From positions 1 to 63,336 of the forward strand of contig NZSL01000002.1 of assembly GCA_002696735.1 (NCBI GenBank): a stretch of DNA of 63,336 bases, in the 5' to 3' direction. The notes under the pieces were generated by a model. That model was not told the DNA's origin and did not search any database. It was given only the letters and a program-made list of their open reading frames with translations. The position numbers and the translations under genes are program-made. Origin of the DNA: Methylophaga sp. (lineage in GTDB: Bacteria > Pseudomonadota > Gammaproteobacteria > Nitrosococcales > Methylophagaceae). Below, one piece after another: positions 38,423 to 47,853 of the stretch. How positions within the stretch are numbered: the first letter of the stretch is position 1; the number at the start of each line of letters is the position of its first letter.

Positions 38423-39202
38423 ATGAGCATTAACACTATCAGTATTTTAGGGAGCGGCTGGCTGGGCTTACCACTGGCAACTCAACTATATAAACAAGGC
38501 TTTCATGTAAAAACATCGACTCGTCATCGTGAAAGATTCTCTGAAATTTCTACAGCTGGTGCCAGCGCATTTTATGTTGATATTGACCAGATATCCGATA
38601 TCCAAGAATTTTTGCATAGCGAAATTCTGATTATAAATATTACCTCTAAAAATCAAACTGGTTTTACCAATCTTATTCAGCAAATCGAGAAATCACCGAT
38701 TCAAAAGATATTGTTTATCAGTTCCACCTCGGTTTATCAAAGTCTCAATCGTGAAGTGAATGAGGATGAACATGCTGAAGACCACGACAGCATCTTGTGG
38801 AAAATAGAACAGCAGTTTCAATCCAGCAATCATTTCCAAACAACCATCTTACGTTTCAGTGGTTTGATTGATAAACGCCGTCATCCAGGCAGGTTTTTCC
38901 GAAATGGTCGTCGTGTGCCTCAAGCAGATGCTCCGGTGAATCTGATTCACCTTGATGATTGCCTCGGTATTATTGATGCCATTTTGCAACAGCAAGCCTG
39001 GGGAGAAACCTTTAACGGTTGTGCTGACACCCATCCCAGCAAACGTGAATTTTATAGTTATGCGAGAAAGTTGATGGGGCTACCCGCTCCCGAGTTTGAC
39101 ACTGAAACAGAAGTTAAATACAAAATAATCAGTAATCAAAAAATTAAAACAAAACTTAACTATACCTTTCAACATCCTGACTTAATGAAGATTGTATTTT
39201 AA
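38423..39202 (+). CDS. YeeZ-like NAD(P)-binding epimerase/reductase
   Basis: A 259-residue Rossmann protein of the extended SDR type. ILGSGWLGLPLA (8-19) binds the nucleotide, SSTSVYQS holds the SDR serine, and the family RRHPGRFFRNG and VNLIHLDD follow. Homologues include E. coli YeeZ; the substrate is unknown. AAGGAA precedes the ATG. Its stop shares a base with the ychJ start. Confidence 0.82.
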   Translation: MSINTISILGSGWLGLPLATQLYKQGFHVKTSTRHRERFSEISTAGASAFYVDIDQISDIQEFLHSEILIINITSKNQTGFTNLIQQIEKSPIQKILFISSTSVYQSLNREVNEDEHAEDHDSILWKIEQQFQSSNHFQTTILRFSGLIDKRRHPGRFFRNGRRVPQADAPVNLIHLDDCLGIIDAILQQQAWGETFNGCADTHPSKREFYSYARKLMGLPAPEFDTETEVKYKIISNQKIKTKLNYTFQHPDLMKIVF

Positions 39203-39660
39203 TGAGTGACCAAGACTGTCCTTGCCTTAGTGGGAAAACGTATCAAGATTGTTGTGGTTTATTACATCAGGGTAAACAGACTGCAGTCACGGCTGAACAG
39301 TTAATGCGTTCGCGTTATAGTGCGTTTGTAATGAAACAGAGCAATTATTTGCAGACTACCTTGCATCCATCTCAAAGACAGCCAGACGACACAAACAGCT
39401 TGCAGCAAACGATGCAAACAACACAATGGCTGGGTTTAACTATTATCGAACATTCACAAGACGGCGATGAAGCTGAGGTCGAATTTATTGCCTTTTATCT
39501 GGATAATCCGATGGGGCAATTACATGAAAGATCACGGTTTTGTCGACAGGATGGCCTATGGTTTTATCTTGATGGTGAATTTCTGCCTCCCATCAAACTT
39601 GGCCGGAATGATAAATGCATTTGTGGCAGTGGAAAAAAACTTAAACGCTGCCACGGGTGA
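39202..39660 (+). CDS. ychJ: YchJ/UPF0225 SEC-C motif protein
   Basis: A 152-residue protein. CPCLSGKTYQDCCG at the N-terminus and CICGSGKKLKRCHG at the C-terminus are two SEC-C zinc motifs. LMRSRYSAFV and the central NTF2-like part match the YchJ family. The function is unknown; SEC-C elsewhere binds zinc and proteins such as SecB. It converges on the acyltransferase gene with a two-base gap. Confidence 0.9.
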   Translation: MSDQDCPCLSGKTYQDCCGLLHQGKQTAVTAEQLMRSRYSAFVMKQSNYLQTTLHPSQRQPDDTNSLQQTMQTTQWLGLTIIEHSQDGDEAEVEFIAFYLDNPMGQLHERSRFCRQDGLWFYLDGEFLPPIKLGRNDKCICGSGKKLKRCHG

Positions 39661-39662
39661 TG

Positions 39663-41378
39663 TTAGGTATTTTTTTCATCTAAATAACGTTTGCGTTTAG
39701 CTGGTTTTAATTGCTGCAGATCAACCATCACCAGTCCATCGATACAGTTACCAAAATTGGCATCAATATTAAAATCGATAAACCGCACACCACTTGGCTC
39801 ACAAATATCGGCGTATTGTTTATAGAGTGTCGGCACCGTTACATTCATATGCGCCAGTTGCTCGCGTACCGCCGTAAAGTCATTGTCAGCATCATGATTC
39901 ACTAACGTTGAATTAACCCTTTGCTTGATTTCATTATCAAATATATAGGGGACTCTGCCCTTCGCCAGATTTTCTGCATCGGCAAAATGCTTTTGATAAA
40001 AACTGACAATCAACGCCTTGGCAAAATCAGGATAGGTATTACTCAAACTGACAGGACCAAATAGATACCGTACTTCTGGATAACGTTTTAGGTAGGCACC
40101 GATGCCATACCATAAATAATCCAGGCTGCGCTTACCCCAGTATTTGGGGCTGACAAAGCTGCGACCCAATTCAATACTTACCGGGAAATATTGCTGCATT
40201 GCCGCAGTAAACTGAAACAATTCACTGGTATAGATATCACGACCTGCATTCATAATACGAGCGACTTCGCCAATTCGATAAGCACCGGCTATCTCCAGTT
40301 CCTGCTCATCCCAGAGAATTAAGTGCCGGTAATCACGATCATAATGATCTAAATCACGTCTTTTACCTGTTCCCTCGCCAACCTGTCTGAAAGTGATTTC
40401 CCGTAAACGACCAATCTCCTGCATAACAGCTGAATTTGATTGATAGTCAAACAGATATATTTTTTTATTGTCGGCCGTTTCACCCAATAATTCAGCCTGC
40501 TGCAATTCTTTTTTGATTGCCCGACGTTCCTGCGGATGGGCAATCGTCTGCTCAGTGACAAACAGCGGTTTTTTACCTTTGGCCAGTCGATATAAGTGGC
40601 GCCTTAATAACTTGGCTTTTTCGGCCTTTATCAACGGCAATTGTTCAACCTGTTGATAAGCAATAGACTCCCCTACCCGCATCGAGATAGTTTTGGAGTT
40701 TTTATTGAACATTTCATGCGCCAGCATCATGCCTGACAATGGTTTATAAACCATCGAGGCGCTATAAAACAGCGAAGAGTTTCTGGCTTCAACATATATC
40801 GGCAAAATGGGCGATTGCGTTTTTTTGGCAAAATTTAAAAACCCACTGTTCCATTTACCATCACGAACACCACCGGGTCGTATACGTGAAACTTCTCCAG
40901 CCGGAAACACAATCACAGCCTCATCATTGTTCAGACACTCAACAATCCTGGCAATACTACTTTTACGGGTAGATTTGGAGAGATTATCTACCGGCAGAAA
41001 CAACGAACTTAATGCTGAAAAATTCAACAGCATGTCATTGGCAACAATTTTCACATCACGCCTGACTTCACCCACCAGTTTTAATAAACATAGCCCATCT
41101 AACGCACCTAATGGATGATTGGCGACAATGACAACACGACCTGTAGCCGGAATATTGTTACGATGACGATGCGTAATGCTATAGCTGAAGTTGAAGTAAT
41201 CCAGGACCTCATCAATGAAATCAAAGCCTTCAAGCTGCTTATGCTGTTCCAGGAAACGATTAACTTCCTGTTCATGAGTGATTTTTCGGAGAAAGCCTAA
41301 CGTCGGAATTCTGACCCAAGGTTTTTGATTTTGAAAATTGGGGAATTTTTGTTGAACAGCTTGTTCAATATTGAGCAT
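39663..41378 (-). CDS. Two-domain acyltransferase resembling ornithine-lipid synthase OlsF
   Basis: A 571-residue fusion. The N-terminal domain is a PlsC-type O-acyltransferase with N87-H88-P-L-G-A-L-D94 (H and D five residues apart) and VFPAGEVSRI (157-166). The C-terminal half (about 310-500) is a GNAT-like N-acyltransferase, with LREITFRQVGEGTGKRRDLD, IELGRSFVSPKYWGKRSLDYLW and LFGPVSLSNTYP. This pairing and length match bifunctional OlsF, which makes ornithine lipids without phosphate. The reaction is inferred from architecture. It stands alone, behind the panD terminator. Confidence 0.8.
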   Translation of the reverse strand: MLNIEQAVQQKFPNFQNQKPWVRIPTLGFLRKITHEQEVNRFLEQHKQLEGFDFIDEVLDYFNFSYSITHRHRNNIPATGRVVIVANHPLGALDGLCLLKLVGEVRRDVKIVANDMLLNFSALSSLFLPVDNLSKSTRKSSIARIVECLNNDEAVIVFPAGEVSRIRPGGVRDGKWNSGFLNFAKKTQSPILPIYVEARNSSLFYSASMVYKPLSGMMLAHEMFNKNSKTISMRVGESIAYQQVEQLPLIKAEKAKLLRRHLYRLAKGKKPLFVTEQTIAHPQERRAIKKELQQAELLGETADNKKIYLFDYQSNSAVMQEIGRLREITFRQVGEGTGKRRDLDHYDRDYRHLILWDEQELEIAGAYRIGEVARIMNAGRDIYTSELFQFTAAMQQYFPVSIELGRSFVSPKYWGKRSLDYLWYGIGAYLKRYPEVRYLFGPVSLSNTYPDFAKALIVSFYQKHFADAENLAKGRVPYIFDNEIKQRVNSTLVNHDADNDFTAVREQLAHMNVTVPTLYKQYADICEPSGVRFIDFNIDANFGNCIDGLVMVDLQQLKPAKRKRYLDEKNT

Positions 41379-41436
41379 AAGGTTTCTCTGGTAACTTCAT
41401 GCTGCAAAGTCTAGAGAACACATATGACAAAAAAAT

Positions 41437-41477
41437 AACGGTTTGATGACTGTTCAGTGACAGTCTCACAAACCGTT
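41437..41477 (-). terminator. Intrinsic terminator after panD
   Basis: AACGGTTTG (41437-41445) pairs with CAAACCGTT (41469-41477), and an inner GACTGT/ACAGTC pair extends the stem. On the minus strand a T-run follows. It ends the pcnB-panD transcript. Confidence 0.85.
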
Positions 41478-41494
41478 ATATCTAAGGGGTTTAA

Positions 41495-41875
41495 TCAGGC
41501 CGCTTGGACAGGAATAGCATGACGCATATGGGTAATATCATTATTTTCATTCAGATATACCAACGTCGGTTTAAAGCTTTTTACTTCTTCTGCATTCATA
41601 GCAGTATATGCACAGATAATAATGCGATCGCCCGGAGAGGCTTTATGTGCCGCAGCACCGTTAACTGAGATGATATTAGAACCGTCTTCAGCTCGAATTG
41701 CATACGTCACGAAACGTTCGCCATTAGCGACGTTGTAAATATGAATTTGTTCATACTCGTGAATGCCGGCGGCTTCGAGTAATTTGCCATCAATCGCGCA
41801 TGAACCCTCATATTCCAGTTCAGAATGGGTTACACAGGCACGATGTAATTTAGCTTTTAACAGTGTCAGATGCAT
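41495..41875 (-). CDS. panD: Aspartate 1-decarboxylase PanD
   Basis: A 126-residue pyruvoyl-dependent enzyme. The self-cleavage site is Gly24-Ser25 in YEGSCAID, and VNGAAAH and GDRIIICAY are conserved. It makes beta-alanine for pantothenate. The ATG at 41875 gives the standard [12 protein letters not shown] start; an in-frame TTG nine bases earlier is less likely. It is the last gene of the pantothenate cluster. Confidence 0.95.
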   Translation of the reverse strand: MHLTLLKAKLHRACVTHSELEYEGSCAIDGKLLEAAGIHEYEQIHIYNVANGERFVTYAIRAEDGSNIISVNGAAAHKASPGDRIIICAYTAMNAEEVKSFKPTLVYLNENNDITHMRHAIPVQAA

Positions 41876-41926
41876 AGCTGGCAAAATTCCGTTAGTAAGC
41901 CGTATATTATCGCTTTTTAAGAAAGC

Positions 41927-42781
41927 TCAAGCAAGGTTACAAGCAATATTGTCAATCAATCTTACACTGCCCACACGTCCCGCCGCCAGCAACCGCAACT
42001 CTTTATCCACTGCAGGATTAGCCAATTGCAGATCTTCTGCCCGACGAATATCAATATAATCCAATGTAAACCCGGAAGCAGTTAATTGCATATGGGCTTG
42101 AGCCAGTAAAGCCGAATAGTCCTGATTGCCAGACTCCAGCTGTTGTTTGAGTTCAAGCAGATTTGAATACAACGCTGCAGCTTGCTGTTTCAGCGTTTCG
42201 TTTAAATGTTGATTACGAGAACTCATCGCCAGACCACTATCTTCTCTTACAGTAGCTGCGCCCACGATCTTAATCGGCAAGTTCAAATCAGCCACCAGTT
42301 TACGAATCAGCAATAATTGCTGGTAATCCTTTTCACCAAACACCGCAACATCGGCCTGCACTATATTGAAGAACTTGGTAACGACTGTGGCAACACCATC
42401 AAAGTGTCCGGGTCGCTCAAGACCACAGAGCTTGTCATCCATACCAGGCACGTGAATAAAGGTATGAAAATCCTTGCCCTGCGGATACATCACCTCAGTA
42501 TCAGGAGTAAATAACAGATTACAGCCCACCTGAGTCAGCTTTTTAATATCTGTCTGCAACGTCCGGGGATAGTTGGCTAAATCCCGTTTGTCATCAAACT
42601 GCAATGGATTGACAAAAATACTGACCACCACTTTGTCAGCCAGAGTCTGGGCTTTTTTCACCAGAGAGATATGCCCGTCATGAAGGTTTCCCATCGTCGG
42701 TACAAAGGCAATAGTCCGATGTTCAGCACGCCAGGTCTTTATCTGACCACGCAGGCTCAGAATCGATTCAACAATTTGCAT
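41927..42781 (-). CDS. panC: Pantothenate synthetase PanC
   Basis: A 284-residue ligase with the HIGH-type ATP motif in PTMGNLHDGHISLV and FVNPLQFDDKRDLANYPRTL. KDYQQLLLIRKLVADLNLP and SGLAMSSRNQHL are conserved. It joins pantoate and beta-alanine using ATP. Its start overlaps the panB stop by one base. Confidence 0.95.
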   Translation of the reverse strand: MQIVESILSLRGQIKTWRAEHRTIAFVPTMGNLHDGHISLVKKAQTLADKVVVSIFVNPLQFDDKRDLANYPRTLQTDIKKLTQVGCNLLFTPDTEVMYPQGKDFHTFIHVPGMDDKLCGLERPGHFDGVATVVTKFFNIVQADVAVFGEKDYQQLLLIRKLVADLNLPIKIVGAATVREDSGLAMSSRNQHLNETLKQQAAALYSNLLELKQQLESGNQDYSALLAQAHMQLTASGFTLDYIDIRRAEDLQLANPAVDKELRLLAAGRVGSVRLIDNIACNLA

Positions 42782-43575
42782 TAATACTGTTGCTCAGCTG
42801 TGGGAAACTCACTATTTTTAACGGCTTCAACATAACGACTTATTGCTGCAGGGATGTGACCACTGTCGGCCAGGAAATCATGGCTGAAACGCGGACGTTT
42901 ACCAGGAGTGATCCCTAACATGTCGTGTAACACTAAAACCTGTCCATCACAGTCAGCGCCAGCACCAATGCCAATAACCGGAATCGTTAGCGCTTCACTG
43001 ATGATCTTCGCCAATGCCGCAGGGACGCACTCAAGTACCAGCATATCGGCACCTGCTTTTTCCAAACTAATCGCATCCTGCAGAATTTTATCCGCAGCAG
43101 ACTGTTCTCTCCCCTGAACCAGATACCCACCCAGCTTATGCACTGACTGGGGTAATAATCCCAGATGACCACAAACAGGAATGCCACGTCGGGTTAAGGC
43201 AGAAATTAGTTCAACCAGCTCTGCTCCCCCTTCCAGTTTAACCATCTGCGCCCCGCCTTCGGCCATTAACCGGGCTGCATTGTGCAAAGCCTGATCAGTA
43301 TTGGCATAGCTCATGAACGGCATATCGGTGATCACAAACAGACGTTCACTACCGCGAATCACATTGGCGGTATGGTAAATCATATGCTCGACCGTGACTG
43401 GCAAGGTGCTTTCCTGACCTTGAATGACCATTCCAAGTGAGTCACCCACCAATACGATATCAACTCCAGCCTGTTCCAGAACGTGACTAAAACTTGAATC
43501 ATATGCCGTCAGCACGGCAATTTTGTTACGCTCGGCTTTCATTTTACGTAGCTGATTGAGACTGGTACGGCTCAT
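42781..43575 (-). CDS. panB: 3-methyl-2-oxobutanoate hydroxymethyltransferase PanB
   Basis: A 264-residue TIM-barrel enzyme. VLTAYDSSFSHVLEQAGVDIVLVGDSLGMV and VCGHLGLLPQSVHKLGGY are diagnostic. It adds a hydroxymethyl group from methylene-tetrahydrofolate to alpha-ketoisovalerate, the first step to pantothenate. It overlaps the kinase gene by four bases (ATGA). Confidence 0.95.
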   Translation of the reverse strand: MSRTSLNQLRKMKAERNKIAVLTAYDSSFSHVLEQAGVDIVLVGDSLGMVIQGQESTLPVTVEHMIYHTANVIRGSERLFVITDMPFMSYANTDQALHNAARLMAEGGAQMVKLEGGAELVELISALTRRGIPVCGHLGLLPQSVHKLGGYLVQGREQSAADKILQDAISLEKAGADMLVLECVPAALAKIISEALTIPVIGIGAGADCDGQVLVLHDMLGITPGKRPRFSHDFLADSGHIPAAISRYVEAVKNSEFPTAEQQY

Positions 43576-44231
43576 GAGTTTTTCTCTTTCACCGGTAACG
43601 GATTGTAATACTGACGACCACTCTGGATAGTGCAGATCTGATCCAGCAATTGCTGATAATCGGCTTCACTTTTCACCAAATCAATTTGTTCTGCATTAAC
43701 GATCAATAATGGAGAAGCATCGTAATAATGGAAAAAATCAGCGTAGGAATCAGCCAATCGTTTTAGATAAGCATCCTCGACATGTTGCTCATAACTGATA
43801 CCACGCTGAGAAATCCGGGTTTTCAGGATCGGCAGAGAGGCTTGCAGGTAAATCACCAAATCAGGTGTCCGATGGTGCATGGTCAAACTATCGTAAACCA
43901 TGTTGTATAAGGCCAGTTCGTCATCATCGAGCGATATCTGGGCAAACAAACGGTCTTTTTCCAGCATGAAATCAGCAACATGCAATGAGGTAAATAAATC
44001 ATCCTGTTGTAGTGTTTTGGCTAATTTAACGCGCTGCATCAGAAAGCTCAGCTGCGTTGGCAATGCGGATTGTTTGGGATGCAGGTAATAGCGTTCCAGA
44101 AAGGGGTTCTGTTCCGGCGCTTCCAACAAGGTATTTCCAGAAAAGCTATCAGCCAACCTTTTAACCAGATGGGTTTTGCCGACACCAATAGGACCTTCGA
44201 CAACAATATAGCGATGTGGCAATGTTTTCAT
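43572..44231 (-). CDS. Deoxynucleoside kinase
   Basis: A 219-residue protein of the deoxynucleoside kinase (dCK/dGK) family. EGPIGVGKTHLVKRL (13-27) is the P-loop, EKDRLFA holds the DR pair, and LQASLPILKTRISQRG supplies arginines of the lid. Family members phosphorylate deoxyadenosine, deoxyguanosine or deoxycytidine for salvage; the exact base cannot be read. Its position between folK and panB with four-base overlaps on both sides shows it belongs to the operon. Confidence 0.88.
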   Translation of the reverse strand: MKTLPHRYIVVEGPIGVGKTHLVKRLADSFSGNTLLEAPEQNPFLERYYLHPKQSALPTQLSFLMQRVKLAKTLQQDDLFTSLHVADFMLEKDRLFAQISLDDDELALYNMVYDSLTMHHRTPDLVIYLQASLPILKTRISQRGISYEQHVEDAYLKRLADSYADFFHYYDASPLLIVNAEQIDLVKSEADYQQLLDQICTIQSGRQYYNPLPVKEKNS

Positions 44232-44716
44232 AAGCTAATCTTATCCACTAGTTGTAAATCACCTTGCGGGCAGGAGAGCAATATTTGCTGTAAAGCACCT
44301 ATGCCGGGAATCTCAATATCCGGTGCTATTTCGGCCAATGGATATAACACAAAGGCCCGCTCATGCATGCCTGGGTGCGGTATTTTCAGTCGCTCATCAT
44401 CTAATATTTGCTCACCGTAGAGCAAAATATCCAAATCCAGCGTCCGTTCACCCCAATGCCGCTTTCGTTCGCGTCCATGGAGTTGTTCAACAGATTGTAA
44501 AGCATCAAGTAACTGATGTGGACTGAGAGATGTTTCCAGTGAGATCACCGCATTAATGTAATCAGGTTGATCGGCTGGCCCCATGGGCGGGCTCTGATAC
44601 AACGAGGATACGGTGATGATGGTTACTCCGGCTAATGACTGTACATCATTTATTGCCGTTTTTATCTGTTGCAGTGGGTTTTGCAGATTACTGCCGAGTC
44701 CAATATAAACGAGCAT
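44228..44716 (-). CDS. folK: 6-hydroxymethyl-7,8-dihydropterin pyrophosphokinase FolK
   Basis: A 162-residue protein. YIGLGSNLQNPLQQI at the N-terminus and RKRHWGERTLDLDILLYG plus IPHPGMHERAFVL are diagnostic. It activates the pterin for folate synthesis using ATP. The neighbour panB uses a folate cofactor. Its start shares one base with the pcnB stop. Confidence 0.95.
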   Translation of the reverse strand: MLVYIGLGSNLQNPLQQIKTAINDVQSLAGVTIITVSSLYQSPPMGPADQPDYINAVISLETSLSPHQLLDALQSVEQLHGRERKRHWGERTLDLDILLYGEQILDDERLKIPHPGMHERAFVLYPLAEIAPDIEIPGIGALQQILLSCPQGDLQLVDKISL

Positions 44717-46089
44717 TATTCAACTTTTTTATTAGCAGGTTTACGACGGCGGCGACGGCGAGGTTTACGTTTATCTGTCTCTCCGCCATTACCTAAAGCA
44801 TTTACCATTTCGGCCTGCGCAGTAGCAGATGTCTGCTGAAAGGTTGTCCACCAGTCAGTCAGCTCTTGCAAAGGTTCACCGGATTGGGCCCGCAATGCCA
44901 GAAAATCGTAACCAGCACGAAACTTGGGATGCAATAACAAAGCAAAAGCACGTTTACCCTGACGGCGTGTCAATCGTGGTTGCATGGTCCAGATATCACG
45001 GGTAACCAGACTGAAGCGTTTGGGAATGGCGACGGTTTGAATCTGCTCGGATAATACTTCACCGGCAGCACGCTGCATGGCGGGTATTTCGGGCATTTCC
45101 TTACTCAGTTCCAGCCAACGTTGGCGCAATGGCTCCCATAATAATGCAGCGAACAAAAACGCGGGAGTAACCGGCTTGTTGTCAGCCAGTCTTTTATCGG
45201 TATTTTCCAACGCTTTCATCAGCAAAGTGCGAGGAAAACCATTATTTTCCTGATGTAACAAAGCCGCGGTTTGAGGATAAAGATGATCAAACACACCGTA
45301 GTGACAAAGTAACTCGTGAGTTACTGCTGCCTGCCCACTTAAATACAGTTTTAAGGTTTCATCAAATAATCTGGCCGGAGGAATATCGCTGAGTAATGGG
45401 GCCAGATCCACAATCAATTGTTCGGTTTCGGCTTCCAGCTTTAAACCCAATTTAGCCATAAACCGTACAGCACGAAGCATTCTCACCGGATCTTCACGAT
45501 ATCTGACGGGTTTATCACCAATTAAGCGAATCAGACCTGCCTGCAAATCGGCAATACCACCGGTGTAATCAACAATAGAGAAGTCTCTGATGTTGTAATA
45601 AAGGGCGTTAATGGTGAAATCGCGACGCCATGCATCCTGCTCTAATGTGCCGTACACATTATCCTGCATGATACGACCTTGCTTATCGACATGATTTTTA
45701 GCTTCAGGTGGCGCTCGGAAAGTGGCTACTTCAATAATCTCATCACGACCAAAGCGCACATGAACCAGTTTGAAACGACGACCAATTAACTGGCTGCGAC
45801 GAAATAACCGATGCACCTGCTCAGGCAGAGCATTGGTAGAAATATCAAAATCCTTGGGTTCGTAACCTAATAACAAATCCCGTACACAGCCACCGACCAG
45901 ATAGGCCTCAAACCCAGCATCTTTAAGGGTATAAAGCACTTTTAAGGCACTGGGACTGATTAACTGTCGAGAAATATTATGATCGGCGCGCGACACAATA
46001 AGTGGTGCGGCTCCCTCGGCTGCTGCACGGCTTTTTTTACCGGCTTTGATCCGTTTGAATGAATTAATGAGTGAATTTATCGAAAGCAT
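44716..46089 (-). CDS. pcnB: Poly(A) polymerase I PcnB
   Basis: A 457-residue nucleotidyltransferase. VGGCVRDLLLGYEPKDFDISTNA holds the catalytic DxD, and RRSQLIGRRFKLVHVRF plus RRDFTINALYYN follow. The very basic tail (RKPRRRRRRKPANKK) fits RNA binding and favours PcnB over a CCA-adding enzyme. It adds poly(A) tails that mark RNA for decay. It leads the folK-pan operon. Confidence 0.93.
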   Translation of the reverse strand: MLSINSLINSFKRIKAGKKSRAAAEGAAPLIVSRADHNISRQLISPSALKVLYTLKDAGFEAYLVGGCVRDLLLGYEPKDFDISTNALPEQVHRLFRRSQLIGRRFKLVHVRFGRDEIIEVATFRAPPEAKNHVDKQGRIMQDNVYGTLEQDAWRRDFTINALYYNIRDFSIVDYTGGIADLQAGLIRLIGDKPVRYREDPVRMLRAVRFMAKLGLKLEAETEQLIVDLAPLLSDIPPARLFDETLKLYLSGQAAVTHELLCHYGVFDHLYPQTAALLHQENNGFPRTLLMKALENTDKRLADNKPVTPAFLFAALLWEPLRQRWLELSKEMPEIPAMQRAAGEVLSEQIQTVAIPKRFSLVTRDIWTMQPRLTRRQGKRAFALLLHPKFRAGYDFLALRAQSGEPLQELTDWWTTFQQTSATAQAEMVNALGNGGETDKRKPRRRRRRKPANKKVE

Positions 46090-46140
46090 AAGGTGCGAAT
46101 AATACCATGCTTAAAGACGATAGCCGGAAATTGCATTAAT

Positions 46141-46713
46141 TTATCTCATTGCCCGGCGAACCGGGGCAAATGACTGTCGGTGAATTGGTGAAGGTCCTAA
46201 ATCCATTAGTGCTTGCTGATGCTGTACCGTCGGATACCCTTTATGCTTCGCGAGTCCGTAGCCAGGGTAAAGCTGATCCAACACCAACATTTCACGATCT
46301 CTGGCAACCTTTGCCAATATGGAAGCCGCCGCTATGGCTGGTTCACTTAAATCACCTTTAATGATTGTGGTGACCGGACAAGTCAATTGGGGGGCATGAT
46401 TACCATCAACCAGTGCATGTTCCAGCTCAAAAGGCAAAGCGGCCACTGCACGTTGCATCGCTAATAAGCTGGCTTGCAAAATATTTAATTGATCAATTTC
46501 TTCCACTTCTGCCCGGCCCAACGCCCACGCATAAGCATATTCCTCAATTAACGGGACAAGTTGTTCGCGGCGCTTTTCACTGAGCTTTTTAGAATCGGTC
46601 AATCCTGTAATAGGTTTATTAGGATCGAGTATGACTGCTGCGGTCACCACTGGCCCTGCCAAAGGCCCCCTGCCAACTTCATCTATTCCAGCAATTAAAA
46701 CAACCGACTGCAT
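46141..46713 (-). CDS. rnhB: Ribonuclease HII RnhB
   Basis: A 190-residue RNase H type 2 enzyme. [17 protein letters not shown] carries the first two acidic residues, DGNHAP the next, and VARDREM the last. It removes ribonucleotides from DNA and RNA from hybrids. Its ATG overlaps the lpxB stop by one base. Confidence 0.95.
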   Translation of the reverse strand: MQSVVLIAGIDEVGRGPLAGPVVTAAVILDPNKPITGLTDSKKLSEKRREQLVPLIEEYAYAWALGRAEVEEIDQLNILQASLLAMQRAVAALPFELEHALVDGNHAPQLTCPVTTIIKGDLSEPAIAAASILAKVARDREMLVLDQLYPGYGLAKHKGYPTVQHQQALMDLGPSPIHRQSFAPVRRAMR

Positions 46714-47843
46714 TAAATTAAACTCAGTACGAGTTTGGCAGCATTCTCTGCCCCGCCACTTGGACCAAGTGCTTGTTTGACCTGCTGACGAATGTTTTCA
46801 GCATGTTGCTGCCGTTGGGGATGGGTAAGCAGATCCATTAGCTGCTGTTCCAACCGGACTGGCGTAACGTCATCCTGGAGCAACTCTTTAATCACCGGCT
46901 GTTTTGTCACAATATTGCATAACCCAACATAGGGAATTTTCACCAGACGTTTGAGTATCCGGTAACTCCATGGAGAAACTTTATAGGTAATAAAATGGGG
47001 GACTCCCAGTAACGCAATTTCCAGCGTCACGGTACCCGATGCAGCAACAATCGCATCACAGGCCTGGATAACCTCATAAAAATCATCCTTGATAACCCTT
47101 ACATTCAAACATGAGCCAGCCAGATACTGTTGCAGAAAGCTTTCATCAATACCGGGGGCCTGGGGAATGACTATCTGAATCGGAAAATGCCGTTTTTCTA
47201 TTCGTTCAGCCGCTTCCAGCATCACTGGCAGTAAGACTGAAATTTCACTGCGACGGCTGCCGGGAAATAAACCAATAACCCGAATATCTTTATCTAATAA
47301 GAATTTTTCCCGTGCTGCAGTTTTGGATAACTGGGTATGCACAGCATCAACTAAAGGATGCCCTACACAGGTAACGGCAACCTCTGCTTTCTCGTAGATT
47401 TCCTGTTCAAACGGAAATAACACGGCCATATGATCAACATAACGTTTGATTTGTTCGATGCGCCCTGCCCGCCAGGCCCAGATCTTCGGACTGATGTAAT
47501 ACAAAACTTTAATGCCGAGTTTTTTGGCTTGTTTTGCCAGTTTTAGGTTGAAGCCAGGATAATCAATCAAAATTAACAAATCTGGTGGCTGACGGCGTAA
47601 TTCCTCGACCACCTGATTAAAAATGCCTTTGATTTTGGGATAGCGTTTGATCACCTCCACTAGTCCCATTACCGCTAATTCAGCAAAATCAATACTAATA
47701 TCAGCCCCTGCAGCCCGCATTTTGTCACCGCCAATACCCGTTATATAGATTGAAGGTTGCTGCTGCTTTAATGCGGACACCAGACGAGCGGCATGCGCTT
47801 CGCCCGAAGCTTCACCCGCCACAATGTAAATATGATGACTCAC
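46713..47843 (-). CDS. lpxB: Lipid-A-disaccharide synthase LpxB
   Basis: A 376-residue GT19 glycosyltransferase. [51 protein letters not shown] and [11 protein letters not shown] are the family blocks. It links UDP-diacylglucosamine and lipid X in lipid A synthesis at the inner membrane. Its usual lpxD-fabZ-lpxA partners are not here; it follows ribBA by ten bases. Confidence 0.95.
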   Translation of the reverse strand: MSHHIYIVAGEASGEAHAARLVSALKQQQPSIYITGIGGDKMRAAGADISIDFAELAVMGLVEVIKRYPKIKGIFNQVVEELRRQPPDLLILIDYPGFNLKLAKQAKKLGIKVLYYISPKIWAWRAGRIEQIKRYVDHMAVLFPFEQEIYEKAEVAVTCVGHPLVDAVHTQLSKTAAREKFLLDKDIRVIGLFPGSRRSEISVLLPVMLEAAERIEKRHFPIQIVIPQAPGIDESFLQQYLAGSCLNVRVIKDDFYEVIQACDAIVAASGTVTLEIALLGVPHFITYKVSPWSYRILKRLVKIPYVGLCNIVTKQPVIKELLQDDVTPVRLEQQLMDLLTHPQRQQHAENIRQQVKQALGPSGGAENAAKLVLSLI

Positions 47844-47853
47844 TAATACTGGC

